Shown one piece after another: positions 37,611 to 46,673 of a stretch of DNA of 64,000 nt. Numbering within the stretch: the first letter of the stretch is position 1; each line of letters opens with the position of its first letter. The stretch spans positions 45,705 to 109,704 of the forward strand of contig JAGWTC010000007.1 of the NCBI GenBank assembly GCA_028869135.1, given 5' to 3'. This DNA is from Rhodocyclaceae bacterium (lineage in GTDB: Bacteria > Pseudomonadota > Gammaproteobacteria > Burkholderiales > Rhodocyclaceae). The notes beneath the pieces are model-generated. The model saw only the letters and a list, made by a program, of their open reading frames with translations. It had not been told where the DNA came from and made no database searches. The position numbers and the translations under genes were made by a program.

Positions 37611-40600
37611 ATGTTTGAGCGCATCATTCGCATCGCCATCGAGCAACGATGGCTCGTCATGCTAGTTGTCATCGGCATGGCCGGTCTAGGCATCTATAGC
37701 TATCAGCGTCTGCCCATCGACGCCGTTCCGGACATAACGAATGTCCAGGTCCAGATCAACACGCAGGTTCCCGGCTACTCGCCGCTGGAGGCTGAGCAAC
37801 GTGTCACCTATCCGATTGAGACCGTCATGGCGGGCCTGCCGAACCTGGAGCAAACCCGTTCGGTGTCGCGTTACGGTTTGTCTCAGGTGACCGTCGTTTT
37901 CAAGGACGGGACCGATATCTACTTTGCCCGCCAGTTGGTGAATGAAAGAATCCAGGAAGCCAAGGAGCGTCTGCCCGCCGGCACCAGTCCGGCCATGGGG
38001 CCAATTGCGACTGGCCTAGGTGAAATCTATCTCTGGACCGTCGAAGCGAAGGAAGGTGCCAAGAAGCCTGACGGTTCGGCATATACCCCCACCGATTTAC
38101 GTGAAATCCAGGACTGGATCATCAAGCCGCAACTGCGCAACGTACCGGGTGTGACGGAAATCAATTCCATCGGTGGGTATGCGAAGGAATACTTGGTTGC
38201 GCCGAGTCCGGAAAAACTGGCTGCCTATGGTTTGACATTGGGGGACATCGTCACCGCCATCGACCGCAACAATAACAATGTCGGCGCCGGCTATATCGAA
38301 AAACGCGGCGAGCAATATCTGATTCGAGCCCCTGGGCAAGTGCGCTCCATTGAGGATATCGGCAACGTCATCCTTAACAATGTCAAAGGCGTCCCAGTAC
38401 GCATCCGTGATGTCGCCGACGTTGGATTAGGCCGCGAACTGCGCACCGGTGCGGCTACCGACGACGGCCGCGAAGTCGTGCTGGGCACAGTCTTCATGCT
38501 GATCGGCCAGAATAGCCGCGCCGTGTCTTCCGCCGTCGATAAGAGAATGGCGGAAATCAACCGCACTCTGCCCGAGGGCGTACATGCCGTCACCGTGTAC
38601 GACCGGACTGTGCTGGTCGACAAGGCGATCTCGACGGTCAAGACGAACTTGCTGGAAGGTGCAATTCTCGTTATTGCCGTCCTTTTCCTCTTCCTTGGCA
38701 ACATCCGGGCGGCCGTTATCACTGCCATGGTGATTCCGTTGTCCATGCTGTTCACCTTCACCGGCATGGTGGGCTACAAGGTCAGCGCAAACCTGATGAG
38801 CCTGGGTGCCCTCGACTTCGGCATCATCATTGATGGCGCAGTCGTCATCGTCGAAAACTGCGTACGCCGCCTGGCGCATGCCCAAGGGCACCATGGCCGC
38901 ACCCTGACCTTGAGCGAACGCTTCCACGAAGTATTCGCCGCCGCGAAGGAGGCTCGCCGGCCACTGCTTTACGGCCAGCTCATCATCATGATCGTGTATC
39001 TGCCGATCTTCACCCTCACAGGAGTGGAAGGAAAGATGTTCCACCCGATGGCCTTCACCGTGGTCGCGGCTTTGCTCGGGGCCATGATCCTGTCGATTAC
39101 CTTTATTCCTGCCGCGGTTGCGCTCTTCATCGGTGACAAGGTCGCTGAGAAGGAAAGCCGCCTGATGGCATGGTCAAAGGAACGCTATGCGCCGCTTCTG
39201 GATAGCGCCATGGCCAATAAGCCTTTGGTTCTGACGATTGTCTGTGTGCTGGTGGCACTGACCGGACTGATGGCGAGCCGTATGGGCAGCGAGTTTGTCC
39301 CCAACCTTAGCGAGGGAGACTTTGCTTTCGAGGCTGTGCGTATACCAGGAACATCGCTGAGCCAGGCTGTTCTCATGCAACAACAAGTAGAACGCCTCTT
39401 AAAGGAAAAACATCCAGAAATTAAACGTGTCTTTGCGCGTACCGGCACCGCCGAAATCGCAACTGACCCGATGCCCCAAAGCGGTGGCGATGGCTACATC
39501 ATGCTGAAACCCGAGAGTGAATGGCCAGCGCCGAAGAAATCTCGTGCAGAGCTTCTTGCGGCTATCCAGGAAACCGTCGAAACATTGCCTGGCACGCTCT
39601 ATCAGTTCTCTCAACCGATCCAGATGCGCGTCAATGAGCTGATTTCGGGCGTGCGCAGCGATGTTGCGGTCAAAGTCTTCGGCGATGACATGACGGTCAT
39701 GAGTAAGACCGCTACGGAAATCGCCGGAGTACTGGAGAAGATTCCTGGCGCCTCGGAAGTCAAGATCGAACAGACCGTTGGCTTGCCAATGCTCACCGTC
39801 AATATCGACAGGGACAAGACGGCACGCTACGGTCTCAATATCGCTGATGTCCAGGAGGCCGTCGCGATTGCTGCAGGTGGCCGCGAAGCAGGAACCCTCT
39901 TTGAGGGAGATCGCCGCTTCGATATCGTCGTACGTTTGGCGGATACCGTGAGGGCTGACGTCGATGCTTTGAGGCGCCTGCCTATCGCGTTACCGCGTGA
40001 TGGCAACCGAGCCGGTACCGAAGCCAGAACCAATTACATCCCGTTGGGTGAAGTGGCAACGCTGGAGCTTGCCCCTGGGCCTAACCAGGTCAGCCGCGAG
40101 AATGGCAAGCGCCGGATTGTTGTCTCGGCCAATGTACGCGGTCGCGATATCGGCTCGTTTGTGAGCGAAGCAGAAACGAAAATTCAGCAGATCAAGATTC
40201 CAAGTGGCTACTGGACAGCCTGGGGTGGAACGTTCGAGCAGTTGCAATCTGCTGTGGCGCGCCTGCAGGTCGTCGTTCCTGTCGCCTTGCTACTGGTGTT
40301 CACGCTGCTCTATATGATGTTCGGAAACTTCAAGGACGGCTTGCTTGTCTTCACTGGTATTCCTTTCGCACTGACTGGCGGCGTCATCGCCCTTTGGTTG
40401 CGCGGTATTCCGCTTTCCATCTCGGCAGCAGTTGGCTTCATTGCGCTATCGGGCGTGGCCGTGCTTAATGGTCTGGTGATGATTTCCTTTATTCGCCATC
40501 TGATCGAAGAAGGACGTTCACTTGATTCCGCTATCCGCGAAGGGGCACTGACCCGCTTGCGGCCAGTGTTGATGACAGCTCTGGTTGCATCCCTCGGTTT

Positions 40601-40751
40601 CGTGCCAATGGCAATTGCTACCGGTACTGGCGCTGAAGTTCAACGGCCACTGGCAACCGTGGTAATTGGCGGCATTCTTTCCTCGACAGCATTGACTTTG
40701 TTGGTGCTGCCTTTGCTCTACCGCCTGGCACACAGGCGTGATGAAGATTGA
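37611..40751 (+). CDS. czcA: CzcA-like heavy-metal RND transporter (HME1 type, Zn/Co/Cd)
   Basis: Inner-membrane RND pump of 1046 aa with 12 predicted transmembrane segments in the usual 1+5+1+5 order. The helix-4 signature reads DFGIIIDGAVVIVEN, the HME1 pattern associated with zinc, cobalt and cadmium export. It starts 15 bp after czcB and ends 10 bp before cadA. Proton-driven export through the CzcCB channel to the outside. Intact. Confidence 0.92.
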   Translation: MFERIIRIAIEQRWLVMLVVIGMAGLGIYSYQRLPIDAVPDITNVQVQINTQVPGYSPLEAEQRVTYPIETVMAGLPNLEQTRSVSRYGLSQVTVVFKDGTDIYFARQLVNERIQEAKERLPAGTSPAMGPIATGLGEIYLWTVEAKEGAKKPDGSAYTPTDLREIQDWIIKPQLRNVPGVTEINSIGGYAKEYLVAPSPEKLAAYGLTLGDIVTAIDRNNNNVGAGYIEKRGEQYLIRAPGQVRSIEDIGNVILNNVKGVPVRIRDVADVGLGRELRTGAATDDGREVVLGTVFMLIGQNSRAVSSAVDKRMAEINRTLPEGVHAVTVYDRTVLVDKAISTVKTNLLEGAILVIAVLFLFLGNIRAAVITAMVIPLSMLFTFTGMVGYKVSANLMSLGALDFGIIIDGAVVIVENCVRRLAHAQGHHGRTLTLSERFHEVFAAAKEARRPLLYGQLIIMIVYLPIFTLTGVEGKMFHPMAFTVVAALLGAMILSITFIPAAVALFIGDKVAEKESRLMAWSKERYAPLLDSAMANKPLVLTIVCVLVALTGLMASRMGSEFVPNLSEGDFAFEAVRIPGTSLSQAVLMQQQVERLLKEKHPEIKRVFARTGTAEIATDPMPQSGGDGYIMLKPESEWPAPKKSRAELLAAIQETVETLPGTLYQFSQPIQMRVNELISGVRSDVAVKVFGDDMTVMSKTATEIAGVLEKIPGASEVKIEQTVGLPMLTVNIDRDKTARYGLNIADVQEAVAIAAGGREAGTLFEGDRRFDIVVRLADTVRADVDALRRLPIALPRDGNRAGTEARTNYIPLGEVATLELAPGPNQVSRENGKRRIVVSANVRGRDIGSFVSEAETKIQQIKIPSGYWTAWGGTFEQLQSAVARLQVVVPVALLLVFTLLYMMFGNFKDGLLVFTGIPFALTGGVIALWLRGIPLSISAAVGFIALSGVAVLNGLVMISFIRHLIEEGRSLDSAIREGALTRLRPVLMTALVASLGFVPMAIATGTGAEVQRPLATVVIGGILSSTALTLLVLPLLYRLAHRRDED

Positions 40752-40761
40752 CGGAGGCTAT

Positions 40762-42945
40762 ATGGAAGATACAAACACTTCGAAATCCTCATGCGGCAGT
40801 TGCTGCGGCGACTCATGCAGCACGGTGGAGACTAAGCCTGCCTCTCCAGTCGGCGGTAGCACATACCGGATTCCCAACATGGATTGCCCGACTGAGGAAA
40901 AGGAAATTCGGGAAGCCCTGGCGCCTGTCTCTGGCATCAATGGTTTGAGTTTCGCCTTGAGTGCGCGAACGTTGACGATCTCAGGCGGCGAGGCAACTCA
41001 GGTGGAGGCCATGGCGGCCATTAAAAAGGCCGGCTTCGAAATCAATCCCTTGATCGAGGCGCATGAAGACCATGGCATCGAGGGCGGATTTTTGCGGCCA
41101 GCGCTAGGCCTGGGTTTTGCGATTGCTGCCGAAGCTATCGACTATTTCGCGCCCGATACACCGATTGCCAAAGGGTTCGGCATGGCGCTCGCCGGATGTG
41201 CGATTTGGCTAGCAGGCTTCTCCGTGTACAAAAAGGGCTTCACTGCGCTCTTCCGTGGCCGCCTGAACATGAATGCCTTGATGACGGTAGCCGTGACGGG
41301 AGCTTTCCTCATCGGCCAATGGCCGGAAGCGGCCATGGTCATGACCTTATATGCCATTGCCGAACTGATTGAAGCTCGTTCGGTAGATCGTGCCCGCAAT
41401 GCGATCAAGAGCCTGATGGCGTTGGCGCCGGAAGATGCCGAGGTTAAGCAAACAGATGGCAGTTGGATGCGAGTGCCCTCAGGCGACGTGGCCCTGGATG
41501 TCATCGTTAGGGTTCGCCCGGGTGAGCGCCTGCCGCTGGATGGGGTAGTGACAGGAGGTAGCAGTGCCGTCAATCAGGCACCGGTTACCGGCGAGAGCCT
41601 GCCTGTAGACAAACAAGCCGGTGATACTGTGTTCGCTGGCACCATCAATGAATCCGGCACGCTGGAGTTTCGTGTAACGGCGCTCGCCAGCAATACCACC
41701 CTGGCTCGGATTATCCATGCGGTTGAGGAAGCTCAAGCCACGCAAGCGCCGACTCAGCGTTTTGTCGACAAGTTTGCCTCGGTCTACACACCCGCTGTCT
41801 TCGTCCTCGCTTTGGCTGTCGCCATTGGGGCGCCGCTGATTGCGGGCTGGACTTGGCTGCAGGCGCTATACAAAGCACTGGTGCTTCTAGTCATTGCATG
41901 TCCCTGTGCCCTGGTTATCTCTACACCAGTAACGGTGGTCAGTGGCCTGGCCGCCGCTGCTCGGCGCGGCATGCTGATCAAAGGCGGCGTCTATCTCGAA
42001 GAGGCACGCAAGCTCAAGGCCATCGCCTTGGACAAGACCGGCACCATTACCGAAGGCAAGCCCAAACTGGTCGTTAGTGAGGCGCTCAATGGCCACGGGC
42101 AGGCAGATGTTGAGAGACTTGCGGCAGCATTGGCTGCAGCATCTGACCATCCGGTATCCAAGGCGATTGCCCAAGGATTGCCAGCAAGCACCCTCCATGC
42201 AGCAGACTTCCGAGCATTGGCGGGGCGTGGCACGCAAGCCAATGTCGATGGCGCCGCTTATGTATTGGGCAACCATCGCTTGATCGAAGAGCGTAACCAG
42301 TGTTCTAGTGAACTCGAAGCCAAACTGGAAGAACACGAAAAGGCAGGACGTACGGTAACTTTGCTCGCCAATGATGCCGGCGTCATGGGTCTGTTTGCAG
42401 TGGCGGACACCATCAAGGCCTCTTCGCGCGAAGCGGTTGCAGCGCTCGGTAAACTGGGCATTACATCCATCATGCTCACGGGTGACAATCAGGCGACGGC
42501 CAGCGCGATTGCACACCAGGCCGGGATCGAGGAAGCACGCGGCAACCTGCTTCCGGAAGACAAGCTCGCGGCAGTCAAGGCGATGCAGGCCAAGTACGGC
42601 CCGACTGCGATGACCGGGGACGGTATCAACGACGCACCCGCTCTGGCTCAGGCTGATATTGGGATTGCAATGGGTGCTGCAGGCACGGATACGGCCATGG
42701 AAGCGGCCGACCTTGTTGTCATGAATGACGACCTGCGCCGGATTCCCGAGGCAGTGCAGCTGTCTCGCCACACGCATGCCATCCTTTGGCAGAACATTTC
42801 GGTGGCCTTGGGGATCAAAGCGGTGTTTTTCTTCTGGGCAATCTTCGGGAGCGCGACCATGTGGATGGCAGTATTTGCGGACATGGGGGCCAGCCTCATT
42901 GTTGTGGTGAACGGTCTACGTTTGCTGCAAGCCAAACATGGTTGA
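40762..42945 (+). CDS. cadA: CadA/ZntA-like P1B-type Cd(II)/Zn(II)/Pb(II)-exporting ATPase
   Basis: Protein of 727 aa. The Cys-rich N-terminus (SSCGSCCGDSCS) leads to an HMA domain with MDCPTEEKEIR, in which an acidic residue follows the CP motif, as in Zn/Cd pumps. Further features: the membrane CPC motif (IACPCALVIS), phosphorylation site DKTGT, SDHP in the nucleotide domain and GDGINDAPAL. It exports divalent cations to the periplasm, from where CzcCBA can remove them. GGAGG precedes the chosen ATG. Last gene of the CadR-controlled operon. Confidence 0.93.
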   Translation: MEDTNTSKSSCGSCCGDSCSTVETKPASPVGGSTYRIPNMDCPTEEKEIREALAPVSGINGLSFALSARTLTISGGEATQVEAMAAIKKAGFEINPLIEAHEDHGIEGGFLRPALGLGFAIAAEAIDYFAPDTPIAKGFGMALAGCAIWLAGFSVYKKGFTALFRGRLNMNALMTVAVTGAFLIGQWPEAAMVMTLYAIAELIEARSVDRARNAIKSLMALAPEDAEVKQTDGSWMRVPSGDVALDVIVRVRPGERLPLDGVVTGGSSAVNQAPVTGESLPVDKQAGDTVFAGTINESGTLEFRVTALASNTTLARIIHAVEEAQATQAPTQRFVDKFASVYTPAVFVLALAVAIGAPLIAGWTWLQALYKALVLLVIACPCALVISTPVTVVSGLAAAARRGMLIKGGVYLEEARKLKAIALDKTGTITEGKPKLVVSEALNGHGQADVERLAAALAAASDHPVSKAIAQGLPASTLHAADFRALAGRGTQANVDGAAYVLGNHRLIEERNQCSSELEAKLEEHEKAGRTVTLLANDAGVMGLFAVADTIKASSREAVAALGKLGITSIMLTGDNQATASAIAHQAGIEEARGNLLPEDKLAAVKAMQAKYGPTAMTGDGINDAPALAQADIGIAMGAAGTDTAMEAADLVVMNDDLRRIPEAVQLSRHTHAILWQNISVALGIKAVFFFWAIFGSATMWMAVFADMGASLIVVVNGLRLLQAKHG

Positions 42946-43014
42946 ACTTACAGCGGCCCCTTCGGTCAATATGCTCGCTTTACCTGCACCAAAGATTTCA
43001 TCTAGAATCCACGC

Positions 43015-43386
43015 ATGCGCAAGTTCCGGCTTTTTTTGTTGATGCTGTTGTGTCTGGCCATCCCGCTCCAGGGGATTGCCAGCGTGCACATGCGCTCAGC
43101 GCCTTGCCCCATGGAACAATCGGACAGCATGGCGCAGATGCAAATGGCGGACATGGATCAGCAGACTATGGCCGACCATGATTGCTGCAATGATGCCGAT
43201 ACTGCCGCCAAGACCGGCAAGATGTGCAAGACCGGTCAGGATTGTCCGGTCTCGGCTCTGTACCCAGCCAGCTTCGTTTCCTCGCTTCCACTGTCGGTAG
43301 CCCCGACTACGCAGTACCCATCCCTCGTACTCTCCGTACGCACCTTCGACGCCTCCAGCGTTTGGCGACCGCCAACGCGCGCGTAA
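43015..43386 (+). CDS. Small exported Met/Cys/His-rich protein
   Basis: Protein of 123 aa with a signal peptide (residues 1-23). The mature part is rich in Met, Asp, Cys and His: APCPMEQ, MAQMQMADMDQQTM, DHDCCND, KMCKTGQDC. Such composition suggests periplasmic metal binding, and similar small proteins accompany czc and cus genes. I cannot name the family with confidence. It lies between cadA and the cusF-like gene on the same strand. Confidence 0.7.
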   Translation: MRKFRLFLLMLLCLAIPLQGIASVHMRSAPCPMEQSDSMAQMQMADMDQQTMADHDCCNDADTAAKTGKMCKTGQDCPVSALYPASFVSSLPLSVAPTTQYPSLVLSVRTFDASSVWRPPTRA

Positions 43387-43506
43387 TTTTCTCCCGCAAG
43401 TAACGCCGTGCTTTTGCACGGAGATGCGCTTTGCTTTGGCGACGCGTGTTCTGGTCGGCATTCGCCATCCGGACACTGCCGCCGATTGAGATTCGAAGGA
43501 AATTAC
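43387..43506 (+). other. Spacer with a short hairpin before the cusF-like gene
   Basis: CCGTGC-TTTT-GCACGG at 43406-43421 is the only clear structure. It may separate the small Met-rich gene from the cus genes transcriptionally. No T run follows. Confidence 0.4.
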
Positions 43507-43842
43507 ATGAAAACCGCTTTCTCCCTGATTGCCGCGCTGGCAATCCTCCCGGCTGCGGTCGCACAGGCCGAAACCATGAAGATGCCCGCTGGCGATATGA
43601 AGGCTATGCCGGCATCCACCGAAATGACCAATGGCGAGATCAAGAAGATCGACCCTGCGAGTGGCATGCTAACTATCAAGCATGGCCCGCTGAAGAACCT
43701 GGGCATGCCTGGCATGACCATGGCCTTCAACGTCAAAGACTCGTCCATGCTCAAGCAGGTCAAGGTCGGTGACAAGGTCAATTTCGTCGCCGACATGGTG
43801 AACAGTGTGCCCACTGTCACCAAGATCGAGCAGGCGAAGTAA
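43507..43842 (+). CDS. cusF: CusF-like periplasmic copper/silver-binding protein
   Basis: Protein of 111 aa with a signal peptide (residues 1-22, ending AQAE). The mature part is a small OB fold with the metal site GMPGMTMAF preceded by IKHGP, the His-Met-Met arrangement of CusF. The tryptophan of E. coli CusF is replaced by Met. It would hand Cu(I)/Ag(I) to CusB. AAGGAAA lies before the ATG. A hairpin-rich 80-bp spacer separates it from cusC. Confidence 0.85.
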   Translation: MKTAFSLIAALAILPAAVAQAETMKMPAGDMKAMPASTEMTNGEIKKIDPASGMLTIKHGPLKNLGMPGMTMAFNVKDSSMLKQVKVGDKVNFVADMVNSVPTVTKIEQAK

Positions 43843-43857
43843 TCCACCTCGGTTCGC

Positions 43858-43905
43858 TCTCGCCGCCTAAGTCGGCGGGAGCGGGTTCGCGCCTCGCGGC
43901 GCGTT
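43858..43905 (+). other. Two adjacent hairpins between cusF and cusC
   Basis: CTCTCGCCG-N7-CGGCGGGAG and, just after it, GCGCC-TCGC-GGCGC. No T run follows. They may stabilise or partly terminate the cusF message, giving more CusF than CusCBA. Confidence 0.4.
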
Positions 43906-43923
43906 GATTCTTTGGAGCTGGAT

Positions 43924-45201
43924 ATGCTTCTATCTGCTTATGCGGCCGTTCGGTCGTTGTCTCGCCATGGCTTGGTGATCGCGGTCCTGGCTGCGATCAC
44001 GTCGAATGGCTTCGCCCAATCCTTGACCTTTCAGAAGGCGCTTGCGACGGCGGTGAGCGATACGCCGGCCTTGCGCGCCAATGCGGCTCAAGCTGATGCG
44101 GCACGCTATTCCGTCACGCCTGCCGGCGAGTTGCCCGATCCGAAACTTGCTCTCGGTATCGACAACTTGCCAATCCAGGGGCAAGACCGGTACAGCCTGA
44201 ACAAGGACTCCATGACGATGCAACGGATTGGCATCAGTCAGGACATTCCCAATAGCGCCAAGCGCGATGCACGCGTTGTTGCTGCTAATGGCCGGCTTGA
44301 ACTGGCCGAAGCGCAGACGCGGGTAACGCGACTGAATGTCTTGCGCGAAACAGCGACAGCCTGGATTGCTCGCAGTACCGTCGAGCAGCAGCTTGCCCGT
44401 GTCGATGCGCTCGTTTCAGAAAACTCCCTTTTAGCCAATGCCGTCCGTGCGCAACTTGCCGGTGGCAAAGGCTCGGCCGCAGATGTCGTCATGCCACGCC
44501 AGGAGGCCGCCATGATCGAAGAGCGGCGAGATGAGCTGACGGCCCGACGCCAGCAAGCGATTGCCGCCTTGAAACGTTGGCTGGGCCAGGACGGCGAACT
44601 GCCGCTGGCCGGCGATCCGCCAGACTGGAATCTCGCCCGTGACAAGCTAGCGCATACGCTGCATCAGCATCCTGAACTCGCCTTGTTCGAGCCAAGAACC
44701 AAGGTGGCGGATGCCGAGCTTGCTGAAGCCAAAGCGGGTAAGCGACCGGATTGGGGTGTCGATGTGGCGTACCAGAAACGCGCGCCGGAGTTCGGCGACA
44801 TGGTCTCGGTCCAGCTTCGTCTGGACCTTCCGGTGTTCTCTGGTTCCCGCCAAGACCCACAGATCGCGGCACGCCAAGCCGAGCGTACGGCACTGGATGC
44901 AGAGCGCGAAGCCACGCTACGTGAGCACATCGCCATGCTCGATGCCGACTGGGCCGATTACCAGCGCCTGAGCAATGCCTCGAAACGCCAGCGCGACATC
45001 CTGCTGCCGCTCGCCGAAGAGAAAGTTCGACTCTCTACCGCTGCCTGGCGTGGTGGCAAGGGAGCTCTCGCCGATGTCGTCGCAGCTCGTCGTGAACGTA
45101 TCGATACCGAACTAAAAGCCATCGCCGTTGAAGGCGAGCGCCAGCAAATGGCGGTACGGCTGCACTACGCCTATGGCGACGTCTCAGGAGAACAACAATG
45201 A
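43924..45201 (+). CDS. cusC: CusC-like outer-membrane factor
   Basis: TolC-family protein of 425 aa with a hydrophobic signal sequence ending NGFAQ. The repeated halves include LATAVSDTPALRANAAQADAA and LPDPKLALGIDNLP, then ISQDIPNSAKRDA. It forms the exit channel of the copper/silver RND pump. I chose the ATG with GGAGC upstream; another ATG lies four codons earlier. Its stop overlaps the cusB start (ATGA). Confidence 0.86.
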   Translation: MLLSAYAAVRSLSRHGLVIAVLAAITSNGFAQSLTFQKALATAVSDTPALRANAAQADAARYSVTPAGELPDPKLALGIDNLPIQGQDRYSLNKDSMTMQRIGISQDIPNSAKRDARVVAANGRLELAEAQTRVTRLNVLRETATAWIARSTVEQQLARVDALVSENSLLANAVRAQLAGGKGSAADVVMPRQEAAMIEERRDELTARRQQAIAALKRWLGQDGELPLAGDPPDWNLARDKLAHTLHQHPELALFEPRTKVADAELAEAKAGKRPDWGVDVAYQKRAPEFGDMVSVQLRLDLPVFSGSRQDPQIAARQAERTALDAEREATLREHIAMLDADWADYQRLSNASKRQRDILLPLAEEKVRLSTAAWRGGKGALADVVAARRERIDTELKAIAVEGERQQMAVRLHYAYGDVSGEQQ

Positions 45202-46673
45202 AACCATTGAACAAGCAAACACTGATTTACGTTGCCGTTGGTGCGGCCCTTTTAGGTATTGGCGCTGCGGGCGGCTGGTGGTGGTCGCAGCGATCCTTGG
45301 CCTCCATGGAGATGGGCGAGCCCATTCAAGCTAACGGCCAAGGAAAGGTGCTGTATTGGTACGATCCGATGTATCCGCAACAGAAGTTCGACAAGCCCGG
45401 CAAGTCACCCTTCATGGACATGGAGCTGGTGCCCAAGTATGCGGATGGCGATGGCGAGTCGGCTGGGGTCAAAATCGACCCGAGCATTACGCAAAGCCTT
45501 GGTATGCGCCTGGCGCCTGTAACGAGCATTTCGCTAGCATCTCAGATCGATGCGACGGGCGTCATTGGATTTAATGAGAGAGACGTCGCCATAGTGCAGA
45601 GCCGGGCGCCTGGTTTTGTGGACCGCGTAGCGGCGTTGGCTCCCGGTGATGTGGTCAAGGCCGGACAGGCACTGGCCGAGGTGCAAGTCCCGGATTGGCT
45701 GTCTGCCCAGCATGAGTTTTTGGCGCTGAAGGCTGCCGGTGATCCGGCATTGCTGGCAGCAGCACGTGATCGTCTACGCTCTGTCGGCATGAGCGACGGC
45801 ATGATTCGGGAAGTTGAATCTGCCGGTCAGCCCAAAGCGCGCTTTACCGTCACCGCGCCGATCAGCGGCGTCATCCAGAGCCTCGACGTGCGCAATGGCA
45901 TGACGCTCACGATGGGGCAGCCCTTAGTTCGAATCAACGGGCTAGCGACAGTCTGGCTGGAGATCGCCGTACCTGAAGCATTGGCCGCGCAAGTTCAGCC
46001 GGGTGCCAAGGCAAGCGCCATCGTGGCCGGCAGCGATGCGCCGATAAGCGGCAAAGTGGCGGCCATCGTTCCAGTATTGAACGATGCCTCGCGAAGCCTG
46101 CGTGTACGAGTCGAGCTGCCGAACGCTAAGGGCATGCTACACCCCGGACAGTCGGCCCAGGTCTCGCTGGGTAATGCCTCGAAAGAGAATGCGCTATCAG
46201 TACCCACTGAGGCTGTGATCCGTACAGGTAAGCGTTCCTTGGTTATGGTCGCTACGGAAGGTGGGCGATACGAGCCCGTGGAAGTTGTACTCGGAGGCGA
46301 TGTTGGCGACCGCACTGTGATCAAGAGCGGCCTAAGCGAAGGCCAACAAGTTGTCGCCAGCGGCCAGTTCCTCATCGATTCGGAAGCCAGCCTCAAAGGC
46401 ATTACGGCCAAGGCGGTGAGCGCCACGCCGACCGCTGCACCGCTGCATGAAGCCGATGCCCGCATTGTCGATTTCAGCGACAAGGAGATCACCTTGGCAC
46501 ATGGGCCGTTTAAGACGCTGTCCATGCCGGGCATGACCATGCCTTTCCCGTTGGCGAACCCAGATTTGATCAAGGGCTTCAAAGCAGGCGACCGCGTTCG
46601 TGTCGGTGTGCGTGAGAGCGACGACGGTCTGGTGGTAGAGCGACTGCAAAAGCTGGAAGGGAAAGCCCAATGA
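45198..46673 (+). CDS. cusB: CusB-like periplasmic adaptor with fused C-terminal CusF-like domain
   Basis: Protein of 491 aa. An N-terminal membrane anchor (about 9-30) is followed by a heavy-metal-binding domain (YWYDPMYP...[14 protein letters not shown], residues 51-80) found in CusB proteins. The lipoyl, beta-barrel and membrane-proximal domains follow. The last 70 residues form a CusF-like domain ([18 protein letters not shown]), so this adaptor carries its own metallochaperone in addition to the separate cusF. Overlaps cusC and cusA by 4 bp each. Confidence 0.9.
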   Translation: MKPLNKQTLIYVAVGAALLGIGAAGGWWWSQRSLASMEMGEPIQANGQGKVLYWYDPMYPQQKFDKPGKSPFMDMELVPKYADGDGESAGVKIDPSITQSLGMRLAPVTSISLASQIDATGVIGFNERDVAIVQSRAPGFVDRVAALAPGDVVKAGQALAEVQVPDWLSAQHEFLALKAAGDPALLAAARDRLRSVGMSDGMIREVESAGQPKARFTVTAPISGVIQSLDVRNGMTLTMGQPLVRINGLATVWLEIAVPEALAAQVQPGAKASAIVAGSDAPISGKVAAIVPVLNDASRSLRVRVELPNAKGMLHPGQSAQVSLGNASKENALSVPTEAVIRTGKRSLVMVATEGGRYEPVEVVLGGDVGDRTVIKSGLSEGQQVVASGQFLIDSEASLKGITAKAVSATPTAAPLHEADARIVDFSDKEITLAHGPFKTLSMPGMTMPFPLANPDLIKGFKAGDRVRVGVRESDDGLVVERLQKLEGKAQ